From: Tepidicella xavieri
GTDB lineage: Bacteria; Pseudomonadota; Gammaproteobacteria; Burkholderiales; Burkholderiaceae_C
DNA: 64,000 nt
Direction of reading: 5' to 3'
Assembly: GCF_004363315.1 (NCBI RefSeq)
Contig: NZ_SNYL01000002.1
Coordinates: 232,095 to 296,094 of the forward strand
In this document: piece after piece, positions 36,929 to 48,080 of the stretch
Layout of the letters: each line of letters starts with the position of its first letter
How positions within the stretch are numbered: position 1 is the first letter of the stretch
Program-made: the position numbers and the translations under genes
The notes under the pieces: model-generated
What the model was told of the DNA's origin: nothing
The model's database searches: none
Seen by the model: only the letters and a program-made list of their open reading frames with translations

Positions 36929-37959
36929 GCAACGGATGGGATGTGAGCGTGCTGGACAGCACGGGAAGCCCGGCCGGCGCGGCGCGGCGCGGCTGGCCGA
37001 GGCGCGGGCGGCTCATCGGCACCTGGCGCCTCCTGCCGCAAGCCAGAGGCCACGGTCTTGATGGCGTCGCGCAGCCATTGCGCAGCTGGCGAAGCATGGG
37101 TGCGCTCGTGCCAGAGTTGGTAGTACATCAGCCGCGGAAATGGCACCGGGCACGGGATGATCGCCACTGGCAAAGCACCGACGAACCGCTCGCAGAACTG
37201 GCGGCCGGTGGTCAGCACCAGCAAGGTGGATGCCACCATCGCCGGAATCAGGCTGAAATGCGGGCAGCGGGCGCTGATGTGGCGGCTCAGCCCCAGCGTG
37301 GCCAAATGGGTGTCGATGACGCCACGGGCGCCGGGATGGGTGGGGGTGGGCGCGATGTGCTCGGCCTGCAACCAGTCTTCCACCGTCCAGCCGCGGCGGG
37401 CGGCAGGGTGATTCTTCGACACCAGACACACCACCTCGTCACCGAACAGGCGGCCCAGGTGCAGGTCGCCGGGCGGCTGCGGCCAGTTGCCGATGACCAC
37501 GTCCACCTCGCCCTGTGCCAGGCGGCGGTGATAGTCCGACTCGCCAGACAGCGGCTGGATTTCAATGCCGCACAGCGGCGCCTGGGCTTTGAGATGGGCC
37601 ACGAGCTGCGGCAGAAAAAACGGGTCCAAATAATCGCTGGCCGCCAGGGTGAAGGTGTGGCGGGCGGTAGCCGGATCGAAGCGGCGCGCATCGGCAAACA
37701 TCATCTCCGCCGATCGCAGGATGTGGGCGGCCGGTTCGATCATGCGCAGCCCGGCGGGGGTGGGCACCATGCCAGTGCCGGTGCGCACCAGCAACGGGTC
37801 GCCGGCCAGGTCGCGCAAGCGGCGCAGCGCCGCGCTGACTGCCGGCTGGTACATGCCCAGGCGCAGCGCAGCGCGAGACACATTGCGTTCAGTCAACACG
37901 GTGTGCAGGACCCGAATGAGATGGAGGTCAATCTTGTCGAAAAGCTGCTGGTCTTTCAT
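36925..37959 (-). CDS. LysR-family regulator heading the purine ABC operon
   Basis: 344 residues from ATG 37959. The winged HTH is NVSRAALRLGMYQPAVSAALRRLRDLAGDPLLVR (about 25-60), typical of LysR proteins, and the C-terminal two-thirds is a LysR substrate-binding domain. Overlap of its 3' end with the ATPase start (4 nt) places it as first gene of the transporter operon, and xdhA starts 72 bp away in the other direction. A regulator between two divergent purine gene sets usually controls both and itself; the inducer is likely a purine intermediate such as hypoxanthine, xanthine or urate (inference). Confidence 0.92.
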   Translation of the reverse strand: MKDQQLFDKIDLHLIRVLHTVLTERNVSRAALRLGMYQPAVSAALRRLRDLAGDPLLVRTGTGMVPTPAGLRMIEPAAHILRSAEMMFADARRFDPATARHTFTLAASDYLDPFFLPQLVAHLKAQAPLCGIEIQPLSGESDYHRRLAQGEVDVVIGNWPQPPGDLHLGRLFGDEVVCLVSKNHPAARRGWTVEDWLQAEHIAPTPTHPGARGVIDTHLATLGLSRHISARCPHFSLIPAMVASTLLVLTTGRQFCERFVGALPVAIIPCPVPFPRLMYYQLWHERTHASPAAQWLRDAIKTVASGLRQEAPGADEPPAPRPAAPRRAGRASRAVQHAHIPSVA

Positions 37960-37977
37960 ACCGCGTCCCGCATGAAA

Positions 37978-37999
37978 GGCATACCATGGCGCATATGTC
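37978..37999. promoter_or_regulatory. Candidate LysR operator between the LysR gene and xdhA
   Basis: GGCATA at 37978-37983 and TATGTC at 37994-37999 form an imperfect inverted repeat (5 of 6 positions) in the 72-bp divergent gap, the place where a LysR protein controlling both directions would bind. Confidence 0.35.
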
Positions 38000-38031
38000 G
38001 TCGCCCAAAGAAAAACGCTAACCTGTCGCGC

Positions 38032-39593
<1,562 letters not shown>

Positions 39594-39597
<4 letters not shown>

Positions 39598-41906
39598 ACG
39601 CCACCGTCTGCGGCACCGCCCTGCCCCACGAAAGCGCCGTGGCTCAGGTCACGGGTAACGCCACCTACGTGGACGACCTCCCCACGCTCCAGGGCACGCT
39701 GCATGCGGCGCCCATCCTCTCGCCCGTGGCCCACGGCCGCCTGCGCGGGGTGGACGCCAGCGCCGCCCTGGCGCTGCCCGGCGTGCGCGACGTGGTGCTG
39801 GCCGCCGACATCCCGGGCGACCCGATATTGGCCGCCTTTGCCCATGACGAGCCCATCTTCGCCAGCGATACCGTGCAGCACGTGGGGCAAGTCATTGGCC
39901 TGGTGGTGGCCGACGACGTGATGACCGCCCGCCACGCCGCCCGCCTGGTGCAACCCGACATCGAGCCCCTGCCCGCCGTGCTGTGCCCCCGAGAAGCGCA
40001 CGCCCGCCAGAGCTATGTGCTGCCGCCCGTCCACGTGCAGCGCGGCGACGCGGCCGGCATGCTGAAACAGGCGCCACACACCCTCAGCGGCTCGTTCGAG
40101 GTCGGGGGGCAGGAGCATTTTTACCTGGAGGGCCAGATTGCCTATGCCGTGCCGCAAGAGCAACGTCAGTGGATCATCTACAGCAGCACGCAGCACCCTG
40201 GCGAGGTGCAGCACTGGGTGGCCCACGCGCTGGGGCTGAGCAACCACCACGTCCGCGTGGAATGCCGCCGCATGGGAGGCGGCTTTGGCGGCAAGGAAAC
40301 GCAGGCGGGGCATTTGGCCGTGTGGGCCGCGCTGGCGGCACGCAAAACCGGGCGCCCCGTCAAGCTGCGGCTGGACCGTGACGACGACTTCCTCATCACC
40401 GGCAAGCGCCACCCCTTTGCCTACGACTACGCCGTGGGCTTCGACAGCCAGGGGCGGCTGCTGGCGCTGGACCTGACGCTGCTGGTCAACTGCGGGTTTT
40501 CTGCCGACCTCTCCGGCCCGGTGGCCGACCGCGCCGTCTTCCACAGCGACAACGCCTACTTCCTGGAGCATGTGGCCATCCACAGCTACCGCTGCAAAAC
40601 GCATCTGCAAAGCTTCACCGCCTTCCGCGGGTTTGGCGGCCCACAGGGCGTCATCGCGATCGAAACCATCCTCGGCGACGTGGCCCGTCACCTCGGCCTG
40701 GACCCGCTGACGGTGCGGCTGCGCAACCTCTACAGCAGCGCCCCCGCCACCCTGGGGCTGACACCCACCGGCCGGCGCGACACCACGCATTACCAAATGC
40801 CGGTGGAAGACAACATCCTGGAGCCGCTCATCCAGCGGCTTGCCGAAACCAGCCGCTACCCGCAGCGCCGGCAAGAAATTGCTGCCTGGAACGTGGACAG
40901 CCCCGTCATCAAGCGCGGGCTGGCGCTGACGCCGGTGAAATTCGGCATCAGCTTCACGGCCACCCTGTTCAACCAGGCAGGCGCCTTGGTGCATGTGTAC
41001 ACCGACGGCAGCGTGATGGTGAACCACGGCGGCACCGAGATGGGCCAGGGTCTGCACACCAAGGTGGCGCAAGTGGTGGCCGACGAATTGGGCGTGCCCT
41101 TCGAGCGGGTGATGGTCACGGCCAGCGACACCGCCCGCGTGCCCAACGCCAGCGCCACCGCCGCCTCCAGCGGCACCGACCTCAACGGCCGCGCGGCGCA
41201 ATTCGCGGCCCGCAACGTGCGCCAGAACCTGGCTGCCTTCGTCTGCGGGCTGGACGGCTGCGGCGCTGGGGAAGTCCTCTTCCGGGGAGGGCAGGTCATC
41301 ACCCCCAAAGCCACCCGCCCCTTCACCGAGGTGGTGGGCATGGCCTATGCCAACCGCATCCAGCTCTGGAGCGACGGCTTCTACCGCACGCCCAAAATCC
41401 ACTACGACAAAACCACTCTCACCGGCCGGCCCTTCTACTATTTCGCCTATGGGGCCGCGTGCACCGAGGTCGCCATCGACACCCTCACCGGCGAAACCCG
41501 GGTGCTGGCGGTGGACATCCTGCACGACGTCGGGCACAGCATCAACCCGGCCATCGACATCGGGCAAATCGAAGGCGGCTTCGTGCAAGGGATGGGCTGG
41601 CTGACCACCGAGGAACTGGTGTGGAACGCCAACGGCCGACTCGCCACCCACGCGCCGAGCACCTACAAAATCCCCGCCACCGGCGATGTGCCCGCGCGCC
41701 TGAAGGTGGACCTGTGGCCCGAGCCCAACCGCGAAGACAACGTATTCGGCAGCAAGGCCGTGGGCGAGCCACCCTTCATGCTGGCCATCAGCGTGTGGGA
41801 AGCCATTCGAGACGCAGTGGCGCAGGCACGCGGCGACGGCAAGCCCGTGCGCCTGGACGCGCCCGCCACCCCAGAGCGGGTGTTGCGGGCCTTGGCCGGG
41901 ATCTGA
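39594..41906 (+). CDS. xdhB: Xanthine dehydrogenase large subunit (molybdopterin)
   Basis: 770 residues, the molybdenum-cofactor subunit that oxidises hypoxanthine to xanthine and xanthine to urate. Landmarks: GGGFGGKE (228-235), FRGFGGPQ with the substrate-orienting Arg345, NHGGTEMGQGLHTK, and KAVGEPP with the catalytic Glu725. The start ATG 39594 overlaps the xdhA stop. The third gene usually seen here, the Mo-cofactor insertion chaperone xdhC, is missing: the convergent acs gene starts 29 bp downstream of the stop. A palindrome sits in that gap. Confidence 0.95.
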
Positions 41907-41908
41907 GG

Positions 41909-41926
41909 GCGGGCCTGCAGGCCCGC
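41909..41926. terminator. Palindrome between convergent xdhB and acs
   Basis: GCGGGCCTGCAGGCCCGC is a perfect 18-bp palindrome (7-bp stem, TGCA loop) in the 29-bp gap between the two stops. It lacks a clear T-run, so it is a probable bidirectional stop of moderate strength. Confidence 0.55.
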
Positions 41927-41935
41927 TTGGTCCCA

Positions 41936-43930
41936 TCAGTTGGACTTGGCCAACTGCTCCAGGATGTGCGGGTTCTCCAGCGTGGAGGTGTCCTGGGTCA
42001 CGGCCTCGCCCTTGGCCAGCGAGCGCAGCAAACGGCGCATGATCTTGCCGGAGCGCGTCTTGGGCAGGTTCTCGCCGAAGCGGATTTCCTTGGGCTTGGC
42101 GATGGGACCGATCTCCTTGGCCACCCAGTTGCGCAACTCGTTGGCAATGGCCTTGGCCTCATCGCCGGTCGGGATCGGACGCTTGAGCACCACGAACGCC
42201 ACGATAGCCTCGCCGGTGACGTCGTCCGGGCGTCCCACCACGGCGGCCTCGGCCACCAGGTCGGTCTTGCCCACCAGGGCCGATTCGATTTCCATCGTCC
42301 CCATGCGGTGGCCCGACACGTTGAGCACGTCGTCGATGCGGCCGGTGATGCGGAAGTAGCCACGGTCTTCGGAGCGCACCGCGCCGTCGCCGGCCAGGTA
42401 GTAGCCTTTGAGCTCCTCGGGGAAGTAGCTTTTCTTGAAGCGCTCCGGGTCGCCCCAGATGGTGCGGATCATGGACGGCCAGGGCTTCTTGACCACCAGG
42501 ATGCCGCCCTGGCCATTGGGCATGTCGTTGCCCTGCTCGTCCACGATGGCGGTGAAAATCCCGGGCAGCGGCAGGGTGCACGAGCCCGGCACCAGCGGGG
42601 TGGCGCCCGGCAGCGGCGTGATCATGTGGCCGCCGGTCTCGGTCTGCCAGAAAGTGTCCACGATCGGGCAGCGCTCACCACCGATGTGCTTGTAGTACCA
42701 CATCCACGCCTCGGGGTTGATGGGCTCGCCCACCGAACCCAGGATGCGCAGGGTCGAGAGGTTCCAGTTCTTCGGGTGCACCTTCTCATCGGTATCGGCG
42801 GCCTTGATCAGCGAGCGGATCGCCGTGGGCGCGGTGTAGAAGATGGTGCATTTGTGCTTTTCGATCATCTGCCAGAAGCGGCCGGCGTTCGGGTAGGTGG
42901 GCACGCCTTCGAACACGATCTGGGTGGCGCCAGCGGCCAGGGGGCCATAGGCCACGTAGCTGTGGCCGGTGATCCAGCCGATGTCGGCGGTGCACCAGAA
43001 CACGTCGTCGTCCTTCAGGTCGAAGGTCCACAACATGGTCTGCTGGGCCCACAGCAGGTAGCCGCCGGTGGCGTGCTGCACGCCCTTGGGCTTGCCGGTG
43101 GAGCCGGAGGTGTAGAGGATGAACAGCGGGTGCTCGGCGCCCACCACTTCCACCGGGCATTCGGTCGGCTGGGCCGCCATCTCTTCGTGCATGAAGGTAT
43201 CGCGGCCGGCCTCCATGTGGACGGCGGTGGGCGTGCGCTGGAAGACGATCACGCTCTTGACCGTCTCGCAGCCGCCCATGCCCAGGGCCTCATCGACGAT
43301 GGCTTTGAGCGGCAGTTCCTTGCCGCCGCGCATCTGGTAGTTGGCGGTGACCACGGCCACGGCGCCGGCGTCCTGGATGCGGTCTTTGAGGGCGCCGGCG
43401 GAAAACCCGCCAAACACCACGCTGTGCGTGGCCCCGATGCGGGCGCACGCCTGCATGGCCACCACGCCTTCGATCGTCATGGGCATGTAGATGACGACCC
43501 GGTCGCCTTTCTTGACGCCCTTGGCCTTGAGCACGTTGGCGAACTGGCACACTTTGGCCAGCAGTTCTTTGTAGGTCACGCGGGTCACGGTGCCGTCATC
43601 GGCTTCGAAGATGATGGCCGTCTTGTGCTCGCGCGGCGTGCCGATGTGGCGATCCAGACAGTTGTAAGAGGCGTTGAGCTCGCCGTCGGCAAACCAGCGA
43701 TAGAACGGCTTGTTCGACTCGTCCAACACCTGGGTGAAGGGCTTGTGCCAGTGCAGCAATTCGCGGGCACGGCGGGCCCAGAAGCCTTCGAAATCCTGCT
43801 CGGCTTCGGCGCACAGGGCGCGGTAGGCGTCCATGCCAGCGATGCGGGCGGCCTGCACGGTGGCAGCGCTGGGCTCGAACACGCGATTCTCCACCAGGGT
43901 GGACTGGATGGCGGTCGAAGTGTCGGACAT
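41936..43930 (-). CDS. acs: Acetyl-CoA synthetase
   Basis: AMP-forming acetate:CoA ligase, 664 residues, normal length. Adenylation motifs: [14 protein letters not shown], the [11 protein letters not shown] substrate motif, [28 protein letters not shown], and the C-terminal [11 protein letters not shown] with the catalytic, acetylatable lysine (about residue 629). A good ribosome binding site (AGAGGAGA) precedes ATG 43930. It is divergent from the sodium-channel gene across a 149-bp gap. No pat or cobB gene is adjacent. Confidence 0.97.
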   Translation of the reverse strand: MSDTSTAIQSTLVENRVFEPSAATVQAARIAGMDAYRALCAEAEQDFEGFWARRARELLHWHKPFTQVLDESNKPFYRWFADGELNASYNCLDRHIGTPREHKTAIIFEADDGTVTRVTYKELLAKVCQFANVLKAKGVKKGDRVVIYMPMTIEGVVAMQACARIGATHSVVFGGFSAGALKDRIQDAGAVAVVTANYQMRGGKELPLKAIVDEALGMGGCETVKSVIVFQRTPTAVHMEAGRDTFMHEEMAAQPTECPVEVVGAEHPLFILYTSGSTGKPKGVQHATGGYLLWAQQTMLWTFDLKDDDVFWCTADIGWITGHSYVAYGPLAAGATQIVFEGVPTYPNAGRFWQMIEKHKCTIFYTAPTAIRSLIKAADTDEKVHPKNWNLSTLRILGSVGEPINPEAWMWYYKHIGGERCPIVDTFWQTETGGHMITPLPGATPLVPGSCTLPLPGIFTAIVDEQGNDMPNGQGGILVVKKPWPSMIRTIWGDPERFKKSYFPEELKGYYLAGDGAVRSEDRGYFRITGRIDDVLNVSGHRMGTMEIESALVGKTDLVAEAAVVGRPDDVTGEAIVAFVVLKRPIPTGDEAKAIANELRNWVAKEIGPIAKPKEIRFGENLPKTRSGKIMRRLLRSLAKGEAVTQDTSTLENPHILEQLAKSN

Positions 43931-44026
43931 GAAAAGCTCTCCTCTGGGTCTGTGAACAAGAACAACGAGCGACTGTGCGCAATGTCTCTGACGAGGCTCT
44001 TACACCCGGGCGTCACCCCGGCGGCC

Positions 44027-44032
44027 TACAAT
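44027..44032 (+). promoter_or_regulatory. Putative -10 box TACAAT for the channel-fumarase operon
   Basis: TACAAT lies 47 bp before ATG 44080 in the 149-bp gap between acs and the channel gene. No clear -35 hexamer is seen at 16-18 bp. Confidence 0.35.
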
Positions 44033-44079
44033 AGCGGGTTGACTTTTCCCCTCCAACCCCTCGGCCTGAGCCCACGACC

Positions 44080-44970
44080 ATGCTGACGGAGTCCTCCGGC
44101 ACGCCAAGCGCGCTGCGCAACAAGATCGACCGTTTTCTGAACCTCGGCTGGGTTCAGCACACCATTCTCGCACTGATCATCATCAACGCCGTGCTGCTCG
44201 GCCTGGAGACCTCGGCCAGCGTGATGGCCCGCGTCGGCGCCTGGCTGTCGCTGGTGGACAAGCTGATCCTGTCGGTGTTCGTGGCCGAGATCGCGGCCCG
44301 GTTGTATGTGCACCGCCTGCGTTTCTTCCGCGACCCCTGGAGCGTGTTCGACTTTGCCGTGGTGGCCATCGCCCTGGTGCCGGCCAGCGGGCCGTTTGCC
44401 GTGCTGCGCGCCTTGCGGGTGCTTCGGGTGCTTCGGGTGCTGACGATCGTCCCCTCCATGCGCCGGGTGGTCGGGGCGCTGCTGTCGGCCATCCCGGGGC
44501 TGTCGTCCATCGCGCTGGTGCTGCTGCTGGTGTTCTACGTGTTCGGCGTCATCGCCACGCACCTGTTCGGCCAGCAGTTCCCCGACTGGTTTGGCCACCT
44601 GGGCCGCTCGCTGTACACGCTGTTCCAGGTCATGACGCTGGAGAGCTGGTCCATGGGCATCTCGCGCCCGGTGATGGAAGAAGTGCCCTACGCCTGGGCG
44701 TTCTTCATCACCTTCATCCTGTTTGCCACCTTCACCATGCTCAACCTGTTCATCGCCATCATCGTCAACGCGATGCAGACCTTCCAGGAGGGCGAGCACC
44801 AAGACACCATACAGACCGTGGAGCAGGTGGGACAATCCATCGAACACGAACTGCACGCCGAAGTCCAGTCGCTGCGACAGGAAATCGGCGCCCTCAAGGC
44901 GCTGCTGAGTGAGCGCCTGCCCCCGGCCAGCCGGCCCCTTTCCCACCCGTCCGAAGGAAGCCCCTCATGA
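44080..44970 (+). CDS. Bacterial voltage-gated sodium channel (NaChBac/BacNaV type)
   Basis: 296 residues, one-domain six-helix ion channel that would work as a tetramer in the inner membrane. S1-S3 lie about 25-105; S4 is R-A-L-R-V-L-R-V-L-R-V-L (about 110-121) with an Arg at every third position; the pore selectivity filter is TLESW (186-190), the diagnostic BacNaV sequence. A C-terminal coiled coil (about 245-285, EQVGQSIEHELHAEVQSLRQEIGALKALL by its heptads) is expected for tetramer assembly. In other bacteria such channels affect motility, chemotaxis or pH/sodium balance. Its TGA overlaps the fumarase ATG (44967-44970). Three 9-bp repeats encode the S4 arginines. Confidence 0.92.
   Translation: MLTESSGTPSALRNKIDRFLNLGWVQHTILALIIINAVLLGLETSASVMARVGAWLSLVDKLILSVFVAEIAARLYVHRLRFFRDPWSVFDFAVVAIALVPASGPFAVLRALRVLRVLRVLTIVPSMRRVVGALLSAIPGLSSIALVLLLVFYVFGVIATHLFGQQFPDWFGHLGRSLYTLFQVMTLESWSMGISRPVMEEVPYAWAFFITFILFATFTMLNLFIAIIVNAMQTFQEGEHQDTIQTVEQVGQSIEHELHAEVQSLRQEIGALKALLSERLPPASRPLSHPSEGSPS
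44416..44442 (+). repeat. Three tandem 9-bp units in the S4 segment of the sodium channel
   Basis: CGGGTGCTT occurs at 44416-44424 and 44425-44433, and CGGGTGCTG at 44434-44442. Each unit encodes Arg-Val-Leu, one gating charge. Confidence 0.9.
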
Positions 44971-46517
44971 CCGCCATCAAGCAGGAAGACCTGATCCAGT
45001 CCATCGCCGACGCGTTCCAGTACATCAGCTTTTATCACCCGCTGGACTACATCCAGGCGCTGGGCCAAGCCTATGAGCGCGAGCAAAGCCCGGCCGCCAA
45101 GGACGCCATCGCCCAGATCCTGACCAACAGCCGCCTGAGCGCCGAGGGCCACCGCCCGATCTGCCAGGACACCGGCATCGCGGTCGTGTTCCTGAAGGTC
45201 GGCATGAACGTGACCTGGCCCGACGCCACCATGAGCGTGCAGGACATGATCAACGAAGGCGTGCGCCGCGCCTACCTCAACCCCGACAACCCGCTGCGCG
45301 CCTCGGTGCTGGCGGACCCGGCCGGCGCGCGCAAGAACACCAAGGACAACACCCCCGCCGTGGTGCACTACGAGATCGTGCCCGGCGACCAGGTGGAAGT
45401 GATCTGCGCGGCCAAGGGCGGCGGCTCGGAGAACAAGACCAAGATGGTCATGCTCAACCCGTCGGACTCCATCGTGGACTGGGTGCTCAAGACCGTGCCC
45501 ACCATGGGGGCGGGCTGGTGCCCGCCCGGCATCCTCGGCATCGGCATCGGCGGCACGCCGGAGAAGGCCATGCTGCTGGCCAAGGAATCGCTGATGGCGC
45601 CGGTGGACATCCACGAACTGATCGACAAAAAGCGGTCTGGCGCCGCGCTCACCCGCGTGGAGGAATTGCGGCTGGAGCTGTACGAGAAGGTCAACGCGCT
45701 GGGCATCGGCGCGCAAGGGCTGGGGGGCCTGACGACCGTGGTGGACGTCAAGATCCTGGACTACCCCACCCACGCGGCCAGCCTGCCGGTGGCGATGATC
45801 CCCAACTGCGCGGCCACGCGCCATGTGCACTTCCACCTGGACGGCAGCGGCCCGGCCAAGCTGGAAGCGCCGAAGCTGGAAGACTGGCCGGCCGTGACCT
45901 GGACGCCCGACACGAAGAGCGCCACCCGCGTCAACCTGGACACCCTCACCAAAGAGGAAGTCGCGTCCTGGAAGGCGGGGCAAAAGCTGCTGCTCAACGG
46001 CAAGATGCTCACCGGCCGCGACGCCGCGCACAAGCGCATCGCCGACATGCTGGCCAAGGGCGAGAAGCTGCCGGTGGACTTCACCAACCGCGTGATCTAC
46101 TACGTGGGCCCGGTGGACCCGGTGCGCGACGAGGTGGTCGGCCCGGCCGGCCCCACCACCGCCACCCGCATGGACAAGTTCACCCGCATGATGCTGGAGC
46201 AGACCGGGCTGATTTCCATGATCGGCAAGAGCGAGCGCGGCCCGGTGGCCATCGAGGCCATCCGCGACAACCGCAGCGCCTACCTGATGGCCGTGGGTGG
46301 CGCGGCCTATCTGGTGGCCAAGGCCATCAAGGCGGCCCGCGTGGTGGGCTTCGAGGACCTGGGCATGGAGGCCATCTACGAGTTCGAGGTGCAGGACATG
46401 CCCGTGACCGTGGCCGTGGACGCCACCGGCAACAGCGTGCACCAGAGCGGCCCGGCCGAGTGGAGCCAGCGCATCGCCAGCGGCGAGTTCAAGGGCATCG
46501 CCGTGACGGCCCAGTAA
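44967..46517 (+). CDS. fumA: Class I fumarate hydratase (4Fe-4S)
   Basis: Iron-sulfur fumarase of the citric acid cycle, 516 residues, single-chain type (alpha and beta parts fused). The cluster cysteines are Cys66 (RPICQDTG), Cys185 (GWCPPG) and Cys281 (IPNCAATR). The alpha part carries AAKGGGSENKTKM, and the beta part the GRDAAHKR and GPAGPTTATRMD blocks. The class is oxygen- and iron-sensitive. The start overlaps the sodium-channel stop by 4 nt, so its translation is probably coupled to the channel. An intrinsic terminator follows at 46574. Confidence 0.96.
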   Translation: MTAIKQEDLIQSIADAFQYISFYHPLDYIQALGQAYEREQSPAAKDAIAQILTNSRLSAEGHRPICQDTGIAVVFLKVGMNVTWPDATMSVQDMINEGVRRAYLNPDNPLRASVLADPAGARKNTKDNTPAVVHYEIVPGDQVEVICAAKGGGSENKTKMVMLNPSDSIVDWVLKTVPTMGAGWCPPGILGIGIGGTPEKAMLLAKESLMAPVDIHELIDKKRSGAALTRVEELRLELYEKVNALGIGAQGLGGLTTVVDVKILDYPTHAASLPVAMIPNCAATRHVHFHLDGSGPAKLEAPKLEDWPAVTWTPDTKSATRVNLDTLTKEEVASWKAGQKLLLNGKMLTGRDAAHKRIADMLAKGEKLPVDFTNRVIYYVGPVDPVRDEVVGPAGPTTATRMDKFTRMMLEQTGLISMIGKSERGPVAIEAIRDNRSAYLMAVGGAAYLVAKAIKAARVVGFEDLGMEAIYEFEVQDMPVTVAVDATGNSVHQSGPAEWSQRIASGEFKGIAVTAQ

Positions 46518-46573
46518 GGCCCTGTCGGTGGGGGCGCTGCGCGCGCCCTGAAATGCCCGCCCCTGAATGCAAG

Positions 46574-46597
46574 AAACCCCGGCCAGCCCGGGGTTTT
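46574..46597 (+). terminator. Rho-independent terminator after fumA
   Basis: AAACCCCGG, loop CCAGC, CCGGGGTTTT: a 9-bp stem ending in a run of T, 57 bp after the fumarase stop. It could also stop the convergent unknown gene from the other side. Confidence 0.85.
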
Positions 46598-46615
46598 GCG
46601 CGATGAAGGCACCGA

Positions 46616-47242
46616 TCAGTGCAGATGCCGCGGCTTGCGGGGCCCGCCGTGCCCGCCTGCGGGGCCTGACCCACGCGGCGGCTTGCCGAGCTGCATGGAG
46701 CTCACCAAGGCATCGAAGCGGTTGGTGAACAGCCGGTCGATGGCTGCGACCACCTCGCCAAGCTCAGACGCATCGAAATGCCGCTCCATCAGGTGCACCA
46801 CATCCTGCACCAGCATGTCGCGCTGCACCTGCATGATGGCCGCTGGCGTGGGGCCAACGAAGCACATCACGAAGTCATCGCGGGCCTCCTGATCGGGGCC
46901 GGCTTCTTCCTCGTCAAATTCCAGATCGTAGAACGACACCTCGATCGGCGCGCCAGCGGCGGCAATGTCATTGAGGCCCATGCAGGCTTCGTCGATGGCG
47001 TGGCGGAAGTCTTCGTCGCCTTCCAGCGTCCAGCACATCTGCAGCAGACGCTCTTTCGGGTCGAAGCGGATGCCGGGCTCGTCTTCGTAGTGGCTGGGGG
47101 CGGCGTCAATCAGGGAACGGGCGCCCACGTACTTCCACAGCGGCTTGAGCGCTTCCTGAATGTGGGGGTAGTCCACGTCGTCGCGCAGGCGAATGTCGCC
47201 GTGGACATGGATCTCAAAAGGCGGGGAATGATGGCTGCTCAT
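46616..47242 (-). CDS. Soluble acidic protein of unknown function
   Basis: 208 residues. I do not recognise a named family. The N-terminus EIHVHGDIRLRDDVDYPHIQEALKPLWKYVGARSL, a central acidic stretch FYDLEFDEEEAGPDQEARDDF (about 103-123) and a Gly/Pro/Arg/His-rich tail are visible. No signal peptide, membrane helix or known catalytic motif is seen. It has the codon use of its neighbours and a plausible start at ATG 47242. It reads towards tRNA-Leu's direction (minus) and lies 71 bp downstream of that tRNA, so some transcripts could run from the tRNA into it. Confidence 0.75.
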   Translation of the reverse strand: MSSHHSPPFEIHVHGDIRLRDDVDYPHIQEALKPLWKYVGARSLIDAAPSHYEDEPGIRFDPKERLLQMCWTLEGDEDFRHAIDEACMGLNDIAAAGAPIEVSFYDLEFDEEEAGPDQEARDDFVMCFVGPTPAAIMQVQRDMLVQDVVHLMERHFDASELGEVVAAIDRLFTNRFDALVSSMQLGKPPRGSGPAGGHGGPRKPRHLH

Positions 47243-47312
47243 GATGTTGCTCGCAAATGGGCGCCCGAAGGCGCGTGTCCTGCCCTTCTCGACAGGTTGC
47301 GATTGTAAGTCC

Positions 47313-47405
47313 TGGTGCCCCGAGCCGGAATCGAACCGGCACGCCGCCTTTGCAGCAAGCGGCGGATTTTAAGTCCGCTGTGTCTACCAGTTTCACCATC
47401 GGGGC
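47313..47405 (-). tRNA. tRNA-Leu (anticodon UAA)
   Basis: On the minus strand the gene begins GCCCCGA and ends TCGGGGC-A-CCA, so the acceptor stem is perfect and CCA is encoded. The anticodon loop CTTAAAA gives UAA. The D arm (AAACTGGTAGAC), the long class II variable arm (GCCGCTTGCTGCAAAGGCGGC is the variable region by position) and the T arm GGTTCGATTCC fit tRNA-Leu. Confidence 0.97.
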
Positions 47406-47423
47406 CTGGCCACAGAAGGGCCG

Positions 47424-47429
47424 ATTCTA
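47424..47429 (-). promoter_or_regulatory. Putative -10 box TAGAAT of tRNA-Leu
   Basis: TAGAAT on the minus strand lies 18 bp before the tRNA 5' end. Its first three bases are the stop codon of the upstream 200-residue protein gene, so the promoter overlaps that gene's end. Confidence 0.4.
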
Positions 47430-48029
47430 CTTGCCCCCCGTCAGGGTCAGGTAGCTGCGCCGCGTGGTTTCGGACACGGCATCGATGACCTGCTCGTAAG
47501 CCGTGCGGTGCCGCGCCAGCAGCCGCGCCGACGCCACCGTGCGGGATTTGCAAAACCAGTGGCAGGTGTGCTGCATCAGCATCATTTCGGCCAGAAACCG
47601 GTGCGCCCGCGCCTTGGGGCTGAGGCCATCGGCGTTGTCGGCGGCGCCCCTCAGCCCCTGGGCATGGATGTCGAGCGCGGCACGCAGATCGAAGGTGGAC
47701 TGCGGCCACCATTTGTCCACGCCCGGCAACGCCCAGCGGCACACCCGCGTTTGTTCGGCGGGCAGGCGGCGCATGTCGGCGCTGAAGCGTTCGAACTGTT
47801 CCACCAGCTGCCGCTCGGCAGGCTGCAGCGCGGCCCACATGGATGTCTGGCGCTCAGGGTTGGGCTCGCCCAGCGCCCTGAGGTAGCCCTGGGTGATCTG
47901 CTCCATGTAGCGCTCGATCTGGTAGGGGCGCAAATGGCTGGCCAGCAGGACGATGCGCCGACGTTCGTGCCGGAATTTGAGCGTGAACCAGCCGAGGCCG
48001 ACGAGAAAGGCAAGAAGAAAAGTATCCAT
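47427..48029 (-). CDS. Membrane-anchored protein of unknown function
   Basis: 200 residues. One N-terminal hydrophobic helix (MDTFLLAFLVGLGWFTL, 1-17) followed by a basic stretch suggests an inner-membrane anchor with a cytoplasmic helical body. The body contains RPYQIERYMEQITQGYLRALGE and a late MMLMQHTCHWFCKSR segment with two Cys and a His. No named domain recognised. Start ATG 48029 has no strong ribosome binding site. The stop overlaps the putative -10 of tRNA-Leu. Confidence 0.7.
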   Translation of the reverse strand: MDTFLLAFLVGLGWFTLKFRHERRRIVLLASHLRPYQIERYMEQITQGYLRALGEPNPERQTSMWAALQPAERQLVEQFERFSADMRRLPAEQTRVCRWALPGVDKWWPQSTFDLRAALDIHAQGLRGAADNADGLSPKARAHRFLAEMMLMQHTCHWFCKSRTVASARLLARHRTAYEQVIDAVSETTRRSYLTLTGGK

Positions 48030-48080
48030 GGCGAAAAGCGCTGAGTGTAGCGGCAGGCCCGACGGCCCAGGGCGGCGACC

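Noticed and set aside
36943..38031. In-frame N-terminal extension of xdhA across the LysR gene
   Set aside because: It runs antisense through a well-supported LysR gene; the 2Fe-2S domain starts normally at 38032.
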